From NCBI GenBank assembly GCA_958510875.1, contig OY294068.1:81773978-81837977 (forward strand): 64,000 nucleotides of DNA, given 5' to 3'. Under the pieces are notes generated by a model. That model saw only the letters and a list, made by a program, of their open reading frames with translations, did no database searches and was not told the DNA's origin. Positions 22,404 to 33,300 of the stretch are shown here, piece by piece. How positions within the stretch are numbered: the first letter of the stretch is position 1; the number at the start of each line of letters is the position of its first letter. The position numbers were made by a program, and so were the translations under genes. The DNA comes from Endomychus coccineus. Taxonomy: Eukaryota > Arthropoda > Insecta > Coleoptera > Endomychidae.

Positions 22404-22746
22404 TAGCGACAACGATGGAATTTAGATTTTGTTCCCCACAACCGTCTGCAAATGAAACAGCAAACTCAACTTTGTTTTCGTGGTAATTTAGCAGTGTTTT
22501 GAATAGTGGTGTTGAAATTCCAGAAGCACTTCGTCCAGTATTACACTCGTTCCACGTAAAGCAATAACAGTCTTGAGAAGGTGTGCCATAAAATATCAAA
22601 TTGTAAACGGCCAATCTCCTTTCATAAAAAATAGACCCGTCGTTTGATATAGGTTGGTAAATTACCTGTCGACGATCAAAACATAAATAAGCCAAGCTGT
22701 GATCATTTTGGGCGGCAATCTTTGAAGAGCTTAATATCAGACACAC
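22282..22746 (-). pseudogene. Transposon-derived protein fragment with SDxCGGQN-like motif
   Basis: A 154-codon open frame reads RRLAVYNLIFYG, then CYCFTWNECNTGRSASGIST and FAVSFADGCGEQNLN. The order Y-N-L, W-x-E-x-x-x-G-R, I-S-x-x-L-F and S-D-x-C-G-G-Q-N-x-N is that of a protein family widespread in arthropods and thought to be transposase-derived (I believe DUF7869 in Pfam). The Asp of the motif is kept but the second Gly is Glu. The frame then runs through a (GA)n microsatellite, read as a Leu-Ser repeat (22370-22403), and the family sequence is lost. A stop lies directly upstream of the Met. Probably not functional. Confidence 0.5.
22370..22403. repeat. (GA)n microsatellite
   Basis: About 17 GA units inside the transposon-derived frame above. 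Confidence 0.9.
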
Positions 22747-22964
22747 AGTTTTTTATGATTGTGTTTGTGTGTGTATGTCATAAGTCTCTTGCATTTTCAA
22801 TTTTGTTTCCTTAGATCCTCCGTGATAGTCTGATATGTTTTGCATAAACCGAACTGAACTTTATTTGGTTATGAATTGAAAGATTCATACTCTTAAAATC
22901 TGTGTGGTTTTTCATTGCTAGATTCTAACAACTGATTTAGGAAGATATTGTAAATTTTTTTAAA

Positions 22965-22996
22965 TACGAGGGCAAGGTGAAAAGTCCCTGAAAAAT
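22965..22996 (+). repeat. mariner 5' terminal inverted repeat
   Basis: Begins TACGAGGGCAAGG and runs to CCTGAAAAAT. It pairs with 24180-24211. Confidence 0.8.
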
Positions 22997-23122
22997 AAAA
23001 CAGATGGCGCCACAATCGAAAATCCCTTGTGAAATTTGTGAGGTACGATCTTTAACTAGAACGAATTAAAATTTTCAGACTGATATGTCATTCATTTGAC
23101 AACTTTGAAAATTATTGTAAAC

Positions 23123-24140
23123 ATGGAAAAAGTGAATTTCGCGTCTTGATTAAACATTATTTCTTGGGTGAAAAAAACATTACGAAAACCAAAGCATCGT
23201 TTGTTGAACATAATGGGGACTCTTCACCATCGATTGGAAAGATTCACAAGTGATTTACTGACTTTCGTTGTGATAGTATGACCACAAAGGACGCCGAACG
23301 TTCTGGTCGTCCAATTAATTACAACGCTAGAAATCGTCGATAAAATCCATGATATGATATTGGACGATCGGCGAGTTAAAGAGCACAAGATTGCTGTGGC
23401 TACGGGTATCTCAACCGAACGGGTACGGAACATTTTCAATAATTTTTTGAATATGAGAAAGATATCTCCCAGATGGGTGCCGCATTTGCTCTCTATTGAC
23501 AACAAGCGCGACCGTGTTTCAACTTCGAATGAGTTTTTGACAATATTCAAGTGCGATAAGAAGGACTTTTTGCGCCGTTTCGTAACCGTGGACGAAACAT
23601 GAATTCATCACAATTCACCAGAGACCAAAGAACAGTCGAAACAGTGGAATGCCCTGGCGAATCGAAGCCAAAAAAGGCCTAGGTTGGTTTTTCGGCCAAC
23701 AAAGTTATGGCGAAAGTTTTTTTCTCATATCGATTACCTCGAAAAGGGCAAAACAATCACAGGTGTCTATTATGCAGAGATGTTGGATCGATGCGACGAA
23801 GATTTGAAGTGAAAGCGGCCGCATTCGGCAAAGACAAAAGTGCTCTTCCACCAGGAAAAGACACCGGCGCACAGGTCGCAATGGCAAAATTATATGAATT
23901 GCGCTACGAACGGTTTCGTCATCTACCATATTCTCCAGATTGGCCATCTGCGATTTTTATCTATTTTTAAGCTTGAAGAAATGGCTCGGCGGAAAGAGAT
24001 TTAGCTCCAACGATGAGGTCATCGCTGAATCAAACGACCATTTTTAAGGATTGCCGAAATCGTATTATTTGGAAGGGATCGAAAAATGTGAAAACCTTGG
24101 ACAAAGTGTACAGGGCTGCAACGAGATTATGTTGATAAAT
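23123..24140 (+). pseudogene. mariner transposase, inactivated
   Basis: Begins ATGGAAAAAGTG. After an early frameshift it reads FRVLIKHYFLGEKNITKTKA (first HTH), SIGKIHK*FTDFR and ERSGRP, then after another shift EIVDKIHDMILDDRRVKEHK and IAVATGISTERVRNI (second HTH). It continues with WVPHLLSIDNKRDRV and RRFVTVDET, then a stop where Trp is expected. Later come LFHQEKTPAHR and YSPDWPSA, then after a shift CDFYLFLSLKKWLGGKRF. The D,D34D signature is damaged: the first Asp (VDET) is kept, the second (HQDN) is Glu-Lys, and the third (SDF) survives only in another frame. There are at least four frameshifts and several stops. The usual length is about 345 residues, and nearly all of it can be traced. 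Confidence 0.85.
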
Positions 24141-24179
24141 AAAATACGTTTTGACCAAATAAATCATTTCTTGTTTCAT

Positions 24180-24211
24180 TTTTCAGAGATTGTTCACCCC
24201 TTGCCCCCGTA
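24180..24211 (-). repeat. mariner 3' terminal inverted repeat
   Basis: Reverse complement begins TACGGGGGCAAGG. It pairs with 22965-22996. Confidence 0.8.
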
Positions 24212-26780
24212 AGTCACGGTGGATGTATCCGCGGATGCTATTCTTCCGGCTCTTTGGAACCTATTTATGTGAACCTTAATCAGTTTTCTATTAGCTTCAT
24301 CCTTAAACGCAGCTGCTTTACTTCTACACCCACTATCCCTTCAGATTACACAATACATTTCAAGTACTGTACGAATGGTTTTCTTACTGACACGAATAAT
24401 CCACCGGCACACTCTGACTATGTTTTCCTCTGATAATAAAAAAAAGAATAGGTCACGCAAAATACATCTCTGATTGTAACTGCTTCACAAAGTGAACAGA
24501 CCAAAGACTGAGATACGCCTGTAGTCGTATAAACATCTTGGTTGTACTTATTTAAGCTGTGATATACCTTGAAGCCGTTTGACAATATTTGATTTAGAGT
24601 CGTATCTCAATATACGCCTGTACATTAACATTTTTATTAGATATTTGAGATCCGCCTGGAGCTTACTATTCCATACAATGCAAATGTTGTTTAACGGAAT
24701 GCAGGGGCATCGTTTCAAAAGCGTATATACCCATTTTGTCTTAATTTTTGTGGTTCGCCTCTATGTATTGACACAGTCGAAATAGAACAAACATCAGCCT
24801 ACAAGCGCAAAAATCAATATGTCCAATTTTCAAGATATAAAACCTTCTGTTTTAGGATAGCATTAGTACAGTCATTACACCAGATTTCTTCAAATATATT
24901 TCTCTTGTATTGAATTGTTAATATATGAATATGGATTATATCTTATTTTAAAAGCAACGTTTCTATTTTCGTTTTGAGTGAATTGAAAGTCGCGAACTGA
25001 CTTCTGCAGAAGTTTCATAAACATCGAGATGAAGGTATTCTACTTGAATGGGACGCTGATAGCCCTTACCGCGATTAAATGAGCATTTTATTGTATGGTG
25101 AGAGAATAGGTTCCGTCAATGCAAGGGATGAGATGATTTCAAGATTTTTGAGATACCGGGAAACTATTAACCCAGCATTACCCAACTCAAGTGTGCTGAA
25201 GTGCCATCACAAGAACTTGGTAGAAAAAGCTCATGGTAAGTCTGTCGAGACCGGAATTCGAAGTGGTATCACTCAATAGTGCTTAGTGGACTCATGAGAA
25301 AACGATCCAGGGTTCCAGATTAGTTGGGGCTTGTTGAAAGGCTTCAAACTTATATAATAGGGGGTTAGGTATAACAGTCAACAGTAACACATGCAACTTT
25401 CTAAACGAGCTACTTCTTGGTTGAAAATTGATTCCAAGTTTTAACCCAAATAGGCAAGTATGTGAGTTTGATAAATTCGTTCGTAGATATATTCTCATCC
25501 AACACAGTATGAATATACAAAATTACCCTACAAAATTCTTCAAACTCTTGGCTTGCACTCGAATGCGACGTCAACACTCAATGTTTATATTCGAGCAGCA
25601 TACTCTCTTCATTGTATGCCGTTAATGGATGTCACTTTAATAAAAGTGAAAGGCTATGAGTAAAACTTTTTCGTTAAACATTCATTAGGTAACCTTAATC
25701 CGGTTTTGATCAGCACATTATCGACCAGTGAAAGAATAAATGGTATTCGTGGGTAACAGATGCATGTTTAATTAGATTAAATTATTGACGCCGTAAATCA
25801 AAATTGGAAAATGTGAATTTGAATTTCATTTGCAAAACATATTTGCAAAATTATGACAATTTATGAATGAGATATATGTTTGCTTGTGGTTTCGTTCTAA
25901 TCGAAGAGAAGAAAACTCTTTTTGAACAGACTATTGATTTGCAAAGTGAAAATATTCAATTCGTATGAGAAAAGCAATCAATCAAGTGTGAATTAGATAT
26001 AATTTTCTATATTCATACCTCATGAGTTCATGACATAACAAGTCATTGGAGCATAATGGTAAAGAAAATAGAAGAAAATCTAATTATCTTCAGTATAATT
26101 ATTCTCTACAATATAGACAACTTTCCCTATATTTATTAAAGACGCATGTCAAAAATGTGAATATGCTGTAATAATTTGAAATGGAAGTAATCGATCCATA
26201 TTTATAGGCAAAACATCCTCCGACAAATGTTCAGCTAGCTTCTCATTATTGAATAATTGCCTATCCATAAGGCATCGAAAATTATAAATGGCTGTAGGAA
26301 AGTTGACTATCATGAAATTCCATCATTTAATCAAGAACTGAGAACAGGTTATTGTGTTAATGCTTATAAGAGTCAGAAATTATGCAAATTGAAGTTTAAA
26401 GGAAAACGCAAACTAAACTGTAAAATTTATTTCTAGATTTCAACTGATTTCATCAACTAATGCTAGAGTGACAAGTCTCGAAACAAATCATCAAATTGAA
26501 ATTTGTCTAGATATGTATGTACGACAGGATGGATATATCTCTTGTCAATCATGAGTCAATCCGCTAGATATTATGAACAGCTTTGCCGATTCCTTCTCCT
26601 CAAATTCATATATCAAGAACTTACCAACTGTATTGAGTCACGATGATCCACATGCACAAGTATTGAACATCCATTACTTCTGAAAAAATTAAGTATTGGT
26701 AGCTTTGAAGCAGGTAGAACCCAAAATGACAATGAATCCCGACTGTATCCTTGCATTTATTGTCAGAGACTGTGCACATG
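24212..26780. other. AT-rich stretch without recognised genes
   Basis: A patch at 24990-25280 has somewhat more even base composition and open plus frames, for example KHRDEGILLEWDADSPYRD near 25020. No family was recognised and the frames are interrupted. Confidence 0.3.
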
Positions 26781-26788
26781 TTTCGACT

Positions 26789-26838
26789 CGTTCACTGACA
26801 GTATTAATACATACGTTCACTGACAGTATTAATACATA
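26789..26838. repeat. 25-bp tandem duplication
   Basis: Two exact copies of a unit beginning CGTTCACTGACAGTATTAAT. Confidence 0.85.
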
Positions 26839-26944
26839 TCTGCATTGAAACTTGTAAACTTCCACATTTATGAAAATTGTCTCAAGTTCGCCCAATTTAT
26901 AAAAGGTTGATACATCAGATTTCGGTAATTTCAGAGCGGTATCA

Positions 26945-27790
26945 ATAATAATTTTTCCTGAGCCATCAAATCACACCACTTCAATGTTGTTTTATGAAAA
27001 GTCGCTCGACAATTACCAACATTTTCAATATAATTCAACATATTGCTGAGACCATCCATAAAAGATCCGATTTTATATATGCGGACTTATCTGAAGTATC
27101 CGATATACTTGATCATGAAATATTGCTATCGAAATTGTACAAGTATAGCTTTTTTCAGACGCCGGTACAGCTTTTTATCTTATACTTCGCTGATAGACGT
27201 CAGTATGTTATATTCAATGGCGTTAAGTCGAAATATATATCAACCTCAGGTGTTCCCCAAGGCACCAACCTAGGTCCGCTTTCATAAACGACATAGTTGA
27301 GGTAATTGATATCCACTGTCTGTTATACGCAGATGACTTGAAATTATATTGTGCGATTAATTGCACCGAGTCCTGTCTTCAGCTTTCACTCCATCTGAAA
27401 CGCATTGAATTATGGTGTTTCCACAACAATCCTCACTTAGACGTGAATACATGTAATGTTATGACATATACACTGAAAAATCGGTAATATTCATACCAAT
27501 AAATGATAATATTCCTGTCATATTCACCGATTTAGGTGTTAACTTCTACAGTAAACCCTCCTCTGTGCCACATATTGAAGCCTCTTCGTCTGCTGCAAAC
27601 AGCATATATGGTTTCATAGCGCGAATGTAAAGAAATTTCTCCGTCGGAAACCTTAGGTATAATATGCCTTCGCCAGGTCAAAATTAGAATATGCATCCAT
27701 AATTTGGAATTCATCTTATCTGTTATGTAAAGAAAGAGTTGAATTAGTACAACGACGTTTCCTCAAACTTCCCTTTTATAGATCAGACAA
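26945..27790 (+). pseudogene. Non-LTR retrotransposon reverse transcriptase fragment
   Basis: An open frame gives KSRSTITNIFNIIQHIAETI, then FIYADLSEVSDILDHEILL (motif A, with the second Asp kept in the D-x-x-D-x-x-D-H block). YVIFNGVKSKYISTSGVPQG follows (motif B), then NLGPLS. After a 1-2 nt shift come NDIVEVIDIHCLLYADDLKL (catalytic Y-A-D-D intact) and LKRIELWCFHNN. The C-terminus becomes untranslatable after about 27540. This is the thumb and palm of a Jockey- or I-type LINE. The 5' half, including the endonuclease, is missing, a pattern expected from 5' truncation. The 3' tail is the duplicated A-rich region at 27900-28031. Confidence 0.78.
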
Positions 27791-27899
27791 CATCTAACCA
27801 TGAATTGGCGGTCAGATTAATATTTTTCAATTTTCTATCTCTGCGATTAGATCTTTCTACTTCAGTTAACTCTGTATTATTATACTTTATTAGACCATA

Positions 27900-28031
27900 T
27901 CTTATTGTCCTGTTCTATAATTGGGTATATAAATAAATAAACAAATCACCATTCGCAATATCTTATATTCCGTTCCTATAGTTGGGTATATAAATAAATA
28001 AATATAAATAAATGAGCAAGTGACCATTCTC
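27900..28031 (+). repeat. Duplicated LINE 3' tail
   Basis: Two copies of a unit running from TCTTAT through TTGGGTATATAAATAAATAA to CACCATTC/GACCATTC (27908-27957 and 27960-28031). The second has an extra ATAAATAAATATAAATAAATG. Confidence 0.65.
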
Positions 28032-28269
28032 ATTAGAGAGAGCCGATGCACTTTATTTTCCGTTTAAGTCTGACTAATAAATAATTTAGTGATCTTAATC
28101 AGCAGTGGATACAATTTCTTTTATTTTTTTGTTGACAAGACAAATTCTCTATCTGTAGGTGAGTATGCTCACCTCGTTCTTTCAAACGCCTAGGTCAGTC
28201 TTTTCATAATTGCTCAGTATTGCCAAATTGTTCAATGCGCAATTTAAGCTGGAAGTTATCCTGCGGAAT

Positions 28270-28494
28270 ATGATAATATTGATTTGAATATTCCTCGCAA
28301 CTGCCTTGAGCAGGGGTAGCTGTGAGAAATGCTTTTATGAATTGGAATTAATTAAAAACTATTCACGATCGACAATGACACTAAGATTGACTGGTCTGAC
28401 TATCTTGGCTATTGATGTAGAATTGACTTATGCATTTGATATTGATAGTGCTATTGAAGACTTAGCTATGAGGAAGGGTGGGAAGTTACGGTGA
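28270..28494 (+). pseudogene. hAT transposase C-terminal dimerisation domain fragment
   Basis: The frame reads SCEKCFYELELIKNYSRSTM, then TLRLTGLTILAIDVELTYAF and DIDSAIEDLAMRKGGKLR with a stop. This is the hAT C-terminal pattern S-C-E-R-x-F-S-x-L-K-x-I-K-x-Y-L-R-S-x-M, x-R-L-x-x-L-x-x-L-x-I-x-x-E, ending in a basic tail. About 60 residues are kept. The catalytic part upstream is not recognisable, although NIPRNCLEQG just before may be the decayed L-P-V-T segment. The protein ends at the natural hAT C-terminus. Confidence 0.68.
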
Positions 28495-28499
28495 AGAAA

Positions 28500-28940
28500 G
28501 TTTAATTTTAATTTCTAATATAAGATAATTACTGCTTTCACATTTTAGTCAATTTTTTCAGTTTTACATGTAACACTTTGTACTCTCTTAATCCAAAACA
28601 TTCTAATCGTTATAAGTACTACTTATAGTTCATTTTTCAACGAAAAATCAAACAAATTAATACCCGTATTTATTTATTTTGGAATATCTTTCTTTTTTAA
28701 TCCTGAAAGTTGATGCTGAAAATGATTTTCTTCTTCTGATAGAATACTTATTAGTATATTGCAACATCCAGTAGGTTGAATAATATGTTTTCATAATTTC
28801 TATGGAATAAATTTTCTCAATGTAATAATATTGGTTTTGGACAATACTTGATGAATGTTAGCATGAAAGTGTTGTTAAAATCATATTTGGGATTGTGGTT
28901 TATGAGAAATGTTAATAATAAAGACTCTTGACCCAGGTAT
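28500..28940. other. AT-rich stretch without recognised genes
   Basis: Nothing recognised. Confidence 0.35.
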
Positions 28941-28999
28941 GAATTATATATAAATTGTCGGAAAATAGGTAACATTAACACTTATGCTTTATATTTTCT

Positions 29000-29043
29000 C
29001 GTCTTCACGTACGTTTCGGTCTCATGACCATCATCAGAAGACG
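29000..29043 (-). ncRNA. Hammerhead-like motif, left arm
   Basis: Minus strand: CGTCTT, CTGATGA, hairpin TGGTC-ATGA-GACC, GAAA, palindrome CGTACG, TG, AAGACG. Stem I has six perfect pairs and stem II four to five. The nucleotide before the cleavage point is G, where hammerheads need A, C or U, so this copy is probably inactive. Confidence 0.5.
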
Positions 29044-29345
29044 CATTATGTCTAAAACTGGATTATTTAAAGCTAATTGTATTACACAAAACGTCCTTAT
29101 CGCACCAATCTGCATTAAAACTCTTACAAATTCCTACATGCGTCTTTATAATGTTAAAAGTATATTTTAGGTAGAATGTCGATAGCATATTTCCAATAAC
29201 TGACAAACCTTTCTTCTATTAGCTCTTAAATCTGACATCTGATTTGAAAGTGAATACTTGAACCTAATGTTCTCGCTTCTAGCCGTTCATAGACTTTGTT
29301 GCCATGAATTCACATTCATCAAAAGTACTGCTTCACAGTGGATTC

Positions 29346-29400
29346 TTGATATATTAACAATATAACATTGATATATTAACAATATAGCATTGATGTGTTA
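29346..29400. repeat. 22-bp tandem repeat
   Basis: Two and a half units of TTGATATATTAACAATATAR plus CA, in the loop of the inverted-repeat element. Confidence 0.8.
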
Positions 29401-29523
29401 AAATTTCGATTATTCGTGTTTCTCTTCGTTACGACGACGTGGGCATTTACATTGAGATTGGTGTGATAAGGACGCTTTGTGTAATACACTTAGTTTTAAG
29501 TAATCCAGTTTTAGACATAATAA

Positions 29524-29563
29524 GTCTTCTGATAGTCGTGAGACCGAAATGTATGTAAAGACG
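29524..29563 (+). ncRNA. Hammerhead-like motif, right arm
   Basis: Plus strand: GTCTT, CTGATAG, TCGTGAGACC, GAAA, TGTATG, TA, AAGACG. The cleavage-site nucleotide is the permitted A, but two bases of the core and stem II are lost. Confidence 0.4.
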
Positions 29564-29635
29564 AGAAAATATAAAGCACAAGTGCTAATGTGATCTATTT
29601 CCCGAGAATTTATATATAAGAAATAATATGTTTAA

Positions 29636-30326
29636 TATACAGGGTGTCCTCGAACTGCGTGGCTAGAATAAAACCGAAGATTCTTTGATTCGAAAAAAAT
29701 TTGATGAGCCTTTTTACTTTTGCCTCAAGTGTCTTGTTTAGTGAAATTTTGAGCCATAATTTTATAAAATTTTTACGGAAAGCAAAGTAAAAACTGACAG
29801 TTTTGAGAATAAATTCTTCAAATGCCAAAATGACATTAGAAAAGCAAAGGCAACTAAGGTATTTTAATCAAGTAAAATTAGTAAGCCAAAATTGCAGATT
29901 CGAAAATTAATTTTTTCAAGCTAATTCGTTGATTTTATCAAAATTTTCTAAGAGTAAGAAAAGTTTTCAAATTAGATATTCTATCTACATAAAAAATATT
30001 GAGTGAATTACATTGACCACAAAAAAGTTCAGGACACTTTTCCCGTTACATACTCAAGTTTGAGCCATTTCTATGGTCTCTAAGGCTCTGTGATCCACTC
30101 TCAAAAATGGCCATTATTGACAGTAACTCACCTGCTAAATATTGTAAAAGTTCTTCATCACGTTCCCAAGTTATACCGAAGAAACAAAATTATTTTTGCA
30201 ATTTTGAAGCCCTCTACCGGGTAAACAAGACACTTGAGGCAAAAGTAAAAAGTCTCATCAACTTTTTTTCGAATCAAAGAATCTTCGGTTTCATTTCGGC
30301 CACGCAGTTCGAGGACACCCTGTATA
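29636..30326. mobile_element. MITE-like element with ~105-bp terminal inverted repeats
   Basis: The ends read TATACAGGGTGTCCTCGAAC in both directions. Arms of about 105 bp (29636-29742 and 30220-30326) are about 90% identical and are bounded by TA. The CAGGGTGTCC end is common among insect non-autonomous elements. The interior has no transposase. The open frames on either strand are the repeat arms read through. Confidence 0.75.
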
Positions 30327-30329
30327 TGT

Positions 30330-33300
30330 AAAATTTCTCTACATCAAAAAGTTCACACTGGAGTCGGAAAATTAACGGCCTAATAGAAGCCAATTTTCTA
30401 TATCGATTCAAATTGTGAATAAAACACAAGTTTGTACCTGCAGCAGTAATCACACCTTCTGAGGACTGTGTGTCAATATATTGTAAACAAGCTATACATT
30501 TTCGTTTGATTCACTGATCATTGTCCAATTTCAATTAATTTACACATATTGTAAACGCCAAAATTCCATGATTATAACTTTCTCCATTACCATATTCTCA
30601 AGAAGAAAATATCTTCGAAATAATTCCTGGTTAAGATACATTGTATCATCTGATGATCCTAATACCACTTACGTGGCAAGGAAATTGAATTCATTCGTCT
30701 CAGAAACAAACGGTAGATAAACCTCATTATCAATGTTTTGATAATCATTTTAAATTGTTAAACATAACATAAATTGAAGAATTGAGTAGATAACAATACA
30801 TATAAATACACCTTGATAAATATAAAATGTATATTTGAAATGTATGAATGCTCAAAAAATTCTTCAAGCTCATCAAATATTATGAAGATTTTGTAAAAAT
30901 TACATAAAAATTCTGAACGATAAAATTTAATATGCCGGTTAAACGATGAATAACTGACGAGTCACATTATAATTCCGTTAATCGGGCTTTTCAAATTCGA
31001 TTATGAATAATATACTTGAATTAACATGCCTTAATCGCTATCGAAATATGAAATGATATACAGGATGTACCATTAGAATTTTCACCACTTTGTTGTGTAA
31101 AATTTTTTTGAAATAACCTGCATATTTCAAAATAATTTCAAATCGTGCACTCAACGAACCGATATATTCCACAATAAGAAGGTTGTGAAATAATTGTATG
31201 ATTTTCTGTGAATAGACCAACGCAAATAGAGTGCGGAGCCGACGCCTCAACTATTTTTACGGGTATTAGCTGTTTCTGCGCGTGTAGCCCGAGGACAACA
31301 GCCATTCAATAATGAATATTTTCTGCCCTTACTTCATTGTTATTTGCTATGGATTTCATAAGAACGAAATGTTTGTTCCATACTTTCTATATTCAACTTC
31401 CGCTGATAGTACTTCGATAATTTTTCATGTAAACTTGTAGCTGTATAATTCAACTTTTAACCTTGAATTAAATATCTATTATTCCTTTGTTGAAATAGCA
31501 TCTATAGCTTGTATGACTTGACAAAAGATCAAATAGAGAGTTCTGAGAGAAAACATGTTACTTTGTCGAGCGATGAAATATTTGAAATTATTAACGAGCT
31601 TAAGGTCAACTGAGATATTATTATTATATCCACTATTTCATCATTTTATAATACACCTCATGAAATGTGATCCAACTAAATAATAGATCAAATAGATAGT
31701 GTGAAGAGAGTTAATGAATAAACTTTTGATGATATGTTAAATATTTTTCATGCAAGGGATGCGATTTTTAAAATTTTTTAATCAATTACCTTCGAATTCA
31801 ATAAGAATCTGAGACGGAGGAGTGTATTCCTTCATTAATTTTCCTCAAGCTCGATAGAGGGAAGAGAGTCTGATCATTGAAAATGAATAGATTTCTCGAC
31901 TGAAGGGAGTCTGATCTTTGATGATGTTGCTGGTCGAAATACTATTATTTTGTGAAAAAAGAAAAAATGATTATATTAATTTAAATAATTTCCAATTACA
32001 TAGCTTTCCATTAATTTGATAGGGTTCTGGAAGAAGAAATTTTCTATTTAATATAGAAATTGATTTATATTATCTTATTGTGACTTTAATCCTCGATTAA
32101 TGTGATTCAATTTTATTTTTGATGGAACCGAAATCTTCTATTATGCTTGAGATATCGTGATTGATAACAACGCGTTTGAAGAAACTTTCTGGAAAATCGT
32201 AATTCATTCCTACAATTCTCTCGAATTTCGATTGGGTCCCAACCGACACTTTATGTTTCTTGAGAACTTCTTATTTTACTATCTACCTCTTCTCTTACTT
32301 TTGGAGGAGAAGGGAAATATGAGTTCCGTCAAAGCTCTCTATTTCTTCCTTCTATTGAAGTATACCCAGTACAAAACAGACAGATTATTGAATTTTCGTG
32401 TCATGAAATAATAAAGAGATTTTACTGAAATTTTCAAGTCATTTACAAAGTTATTTGTGAATGATATTGTAGTTATTTGTTATTTCTGTGAATGCAAGTG
32501 GTATAATAATTTTCAAATTATGAATCTGATCGTCCAAAAACAAAGATTTATGATTCAATGTATGATATATTGTAGATTTACGGTTCAAATAATAAGTGTT
32601 TTGCATGTGTAGATGTGTCTTTATGGTATGCAAATAGACGACCTTTGAATGTCGATGGGTCGGTCGACTGGATGCCCAACTATAGCTCAATGTAAGTTTA
32701 ACTGTTCAAAACAATAGAATGTTGTTTATCACATTCACGACGAGAGTTAGAATGATTTGAATTACGTTCTATATTATCTTTAGCCATCTCCTATATCAAC
32801 TTTTTTATAATTGAAGATTGGATTGACTTCGATTAAGTGATAACAGTTGTTATTATTGACTGTTGAACGAACGTTTATGGCTCTTGGTACCTTCATAAAT
32901 CAGATTGTCAAGGTTCTTTATAAATTTATGTTAAAGTAAAACGGAGTTTAGATATTATGGAATTAGAAACCGGTTCAACCGGATGACCATTTTAATTTCT
33001 TTATATACTGAATTAATGAATTATTGTTTCTAGCAAGTGTGATATGATATTATCATCACGATAATCATTGTAGAACTCTGTACCAGTCTTCTTTTATATT
33101 TATATCACTGAAAATTTGAACGTAATTTTGTGTAATAATTAAAATTCCCAAAATGACATAATCTGACACAATAATTAGGAACGATATATCGAATACACAA
33201 TTTTAATGGATGGTTGATGTCCCATTATTCAACTCACATAATTAATTTTTCATGTAATATGTATAATTTCATAATGAAACTTGTATGAGAAGACGAATGA

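Larger units (their letters stand above)
22965..24211 (+). mobile_element. Full-length mariner element
   Basis: Starts TACGAGGGCAAGGTG and ends CCCCTTGCCCCCGTA. The terminal inverted repeats are about 30 bp, with a few mismatches and small indels. TA at both ends is consistent with a TA target duplication. Length is 1247 bp, normal for mariner. It encloses a decayed transposase on the plus strand (23123-24140). The match in repeat start (TACGAGGGC) and protein order places it in the mariner family proper, close to the Mos/mauritiana-like and related insect subfamilies. The exact subfamily is not determined. Confidence 0.85.
28944..29619. mobile_element. Inverted-repeat element with two opposed hammerhead-like motifs
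   Basis: The arms 28944-29125 and 29440-29619 are inverted copies. Landmarks from outside inwards are TTATATATAAATT, AAATAGGT/GATCTATTT, CTCGTCTT(C/T)ACGTACGTTTCGG, GACATAAT-like CATTATGTCTAAAACTGGAT and AAAACGTCCTTATCGCACCA. Each arm carries a hammerhead-like core. The loop contains a 22-bp tandem repeat (29346-29400). There is no coding sequence. A single-arm relative lies at 14826-14932. Confidence 0.65.

Noticed and set aside
25079..25279. Possible exon in a patch of even base composition
   Set aside because: The frame is interrupted just upstream, and neither splice sites nor family motifs support it.
31055..31085. ACAGGATGTACC end resembling a CAGGGTGTCC MITE terminus
   Set aside because: No matching inverted end was found within 1 kb on either side.
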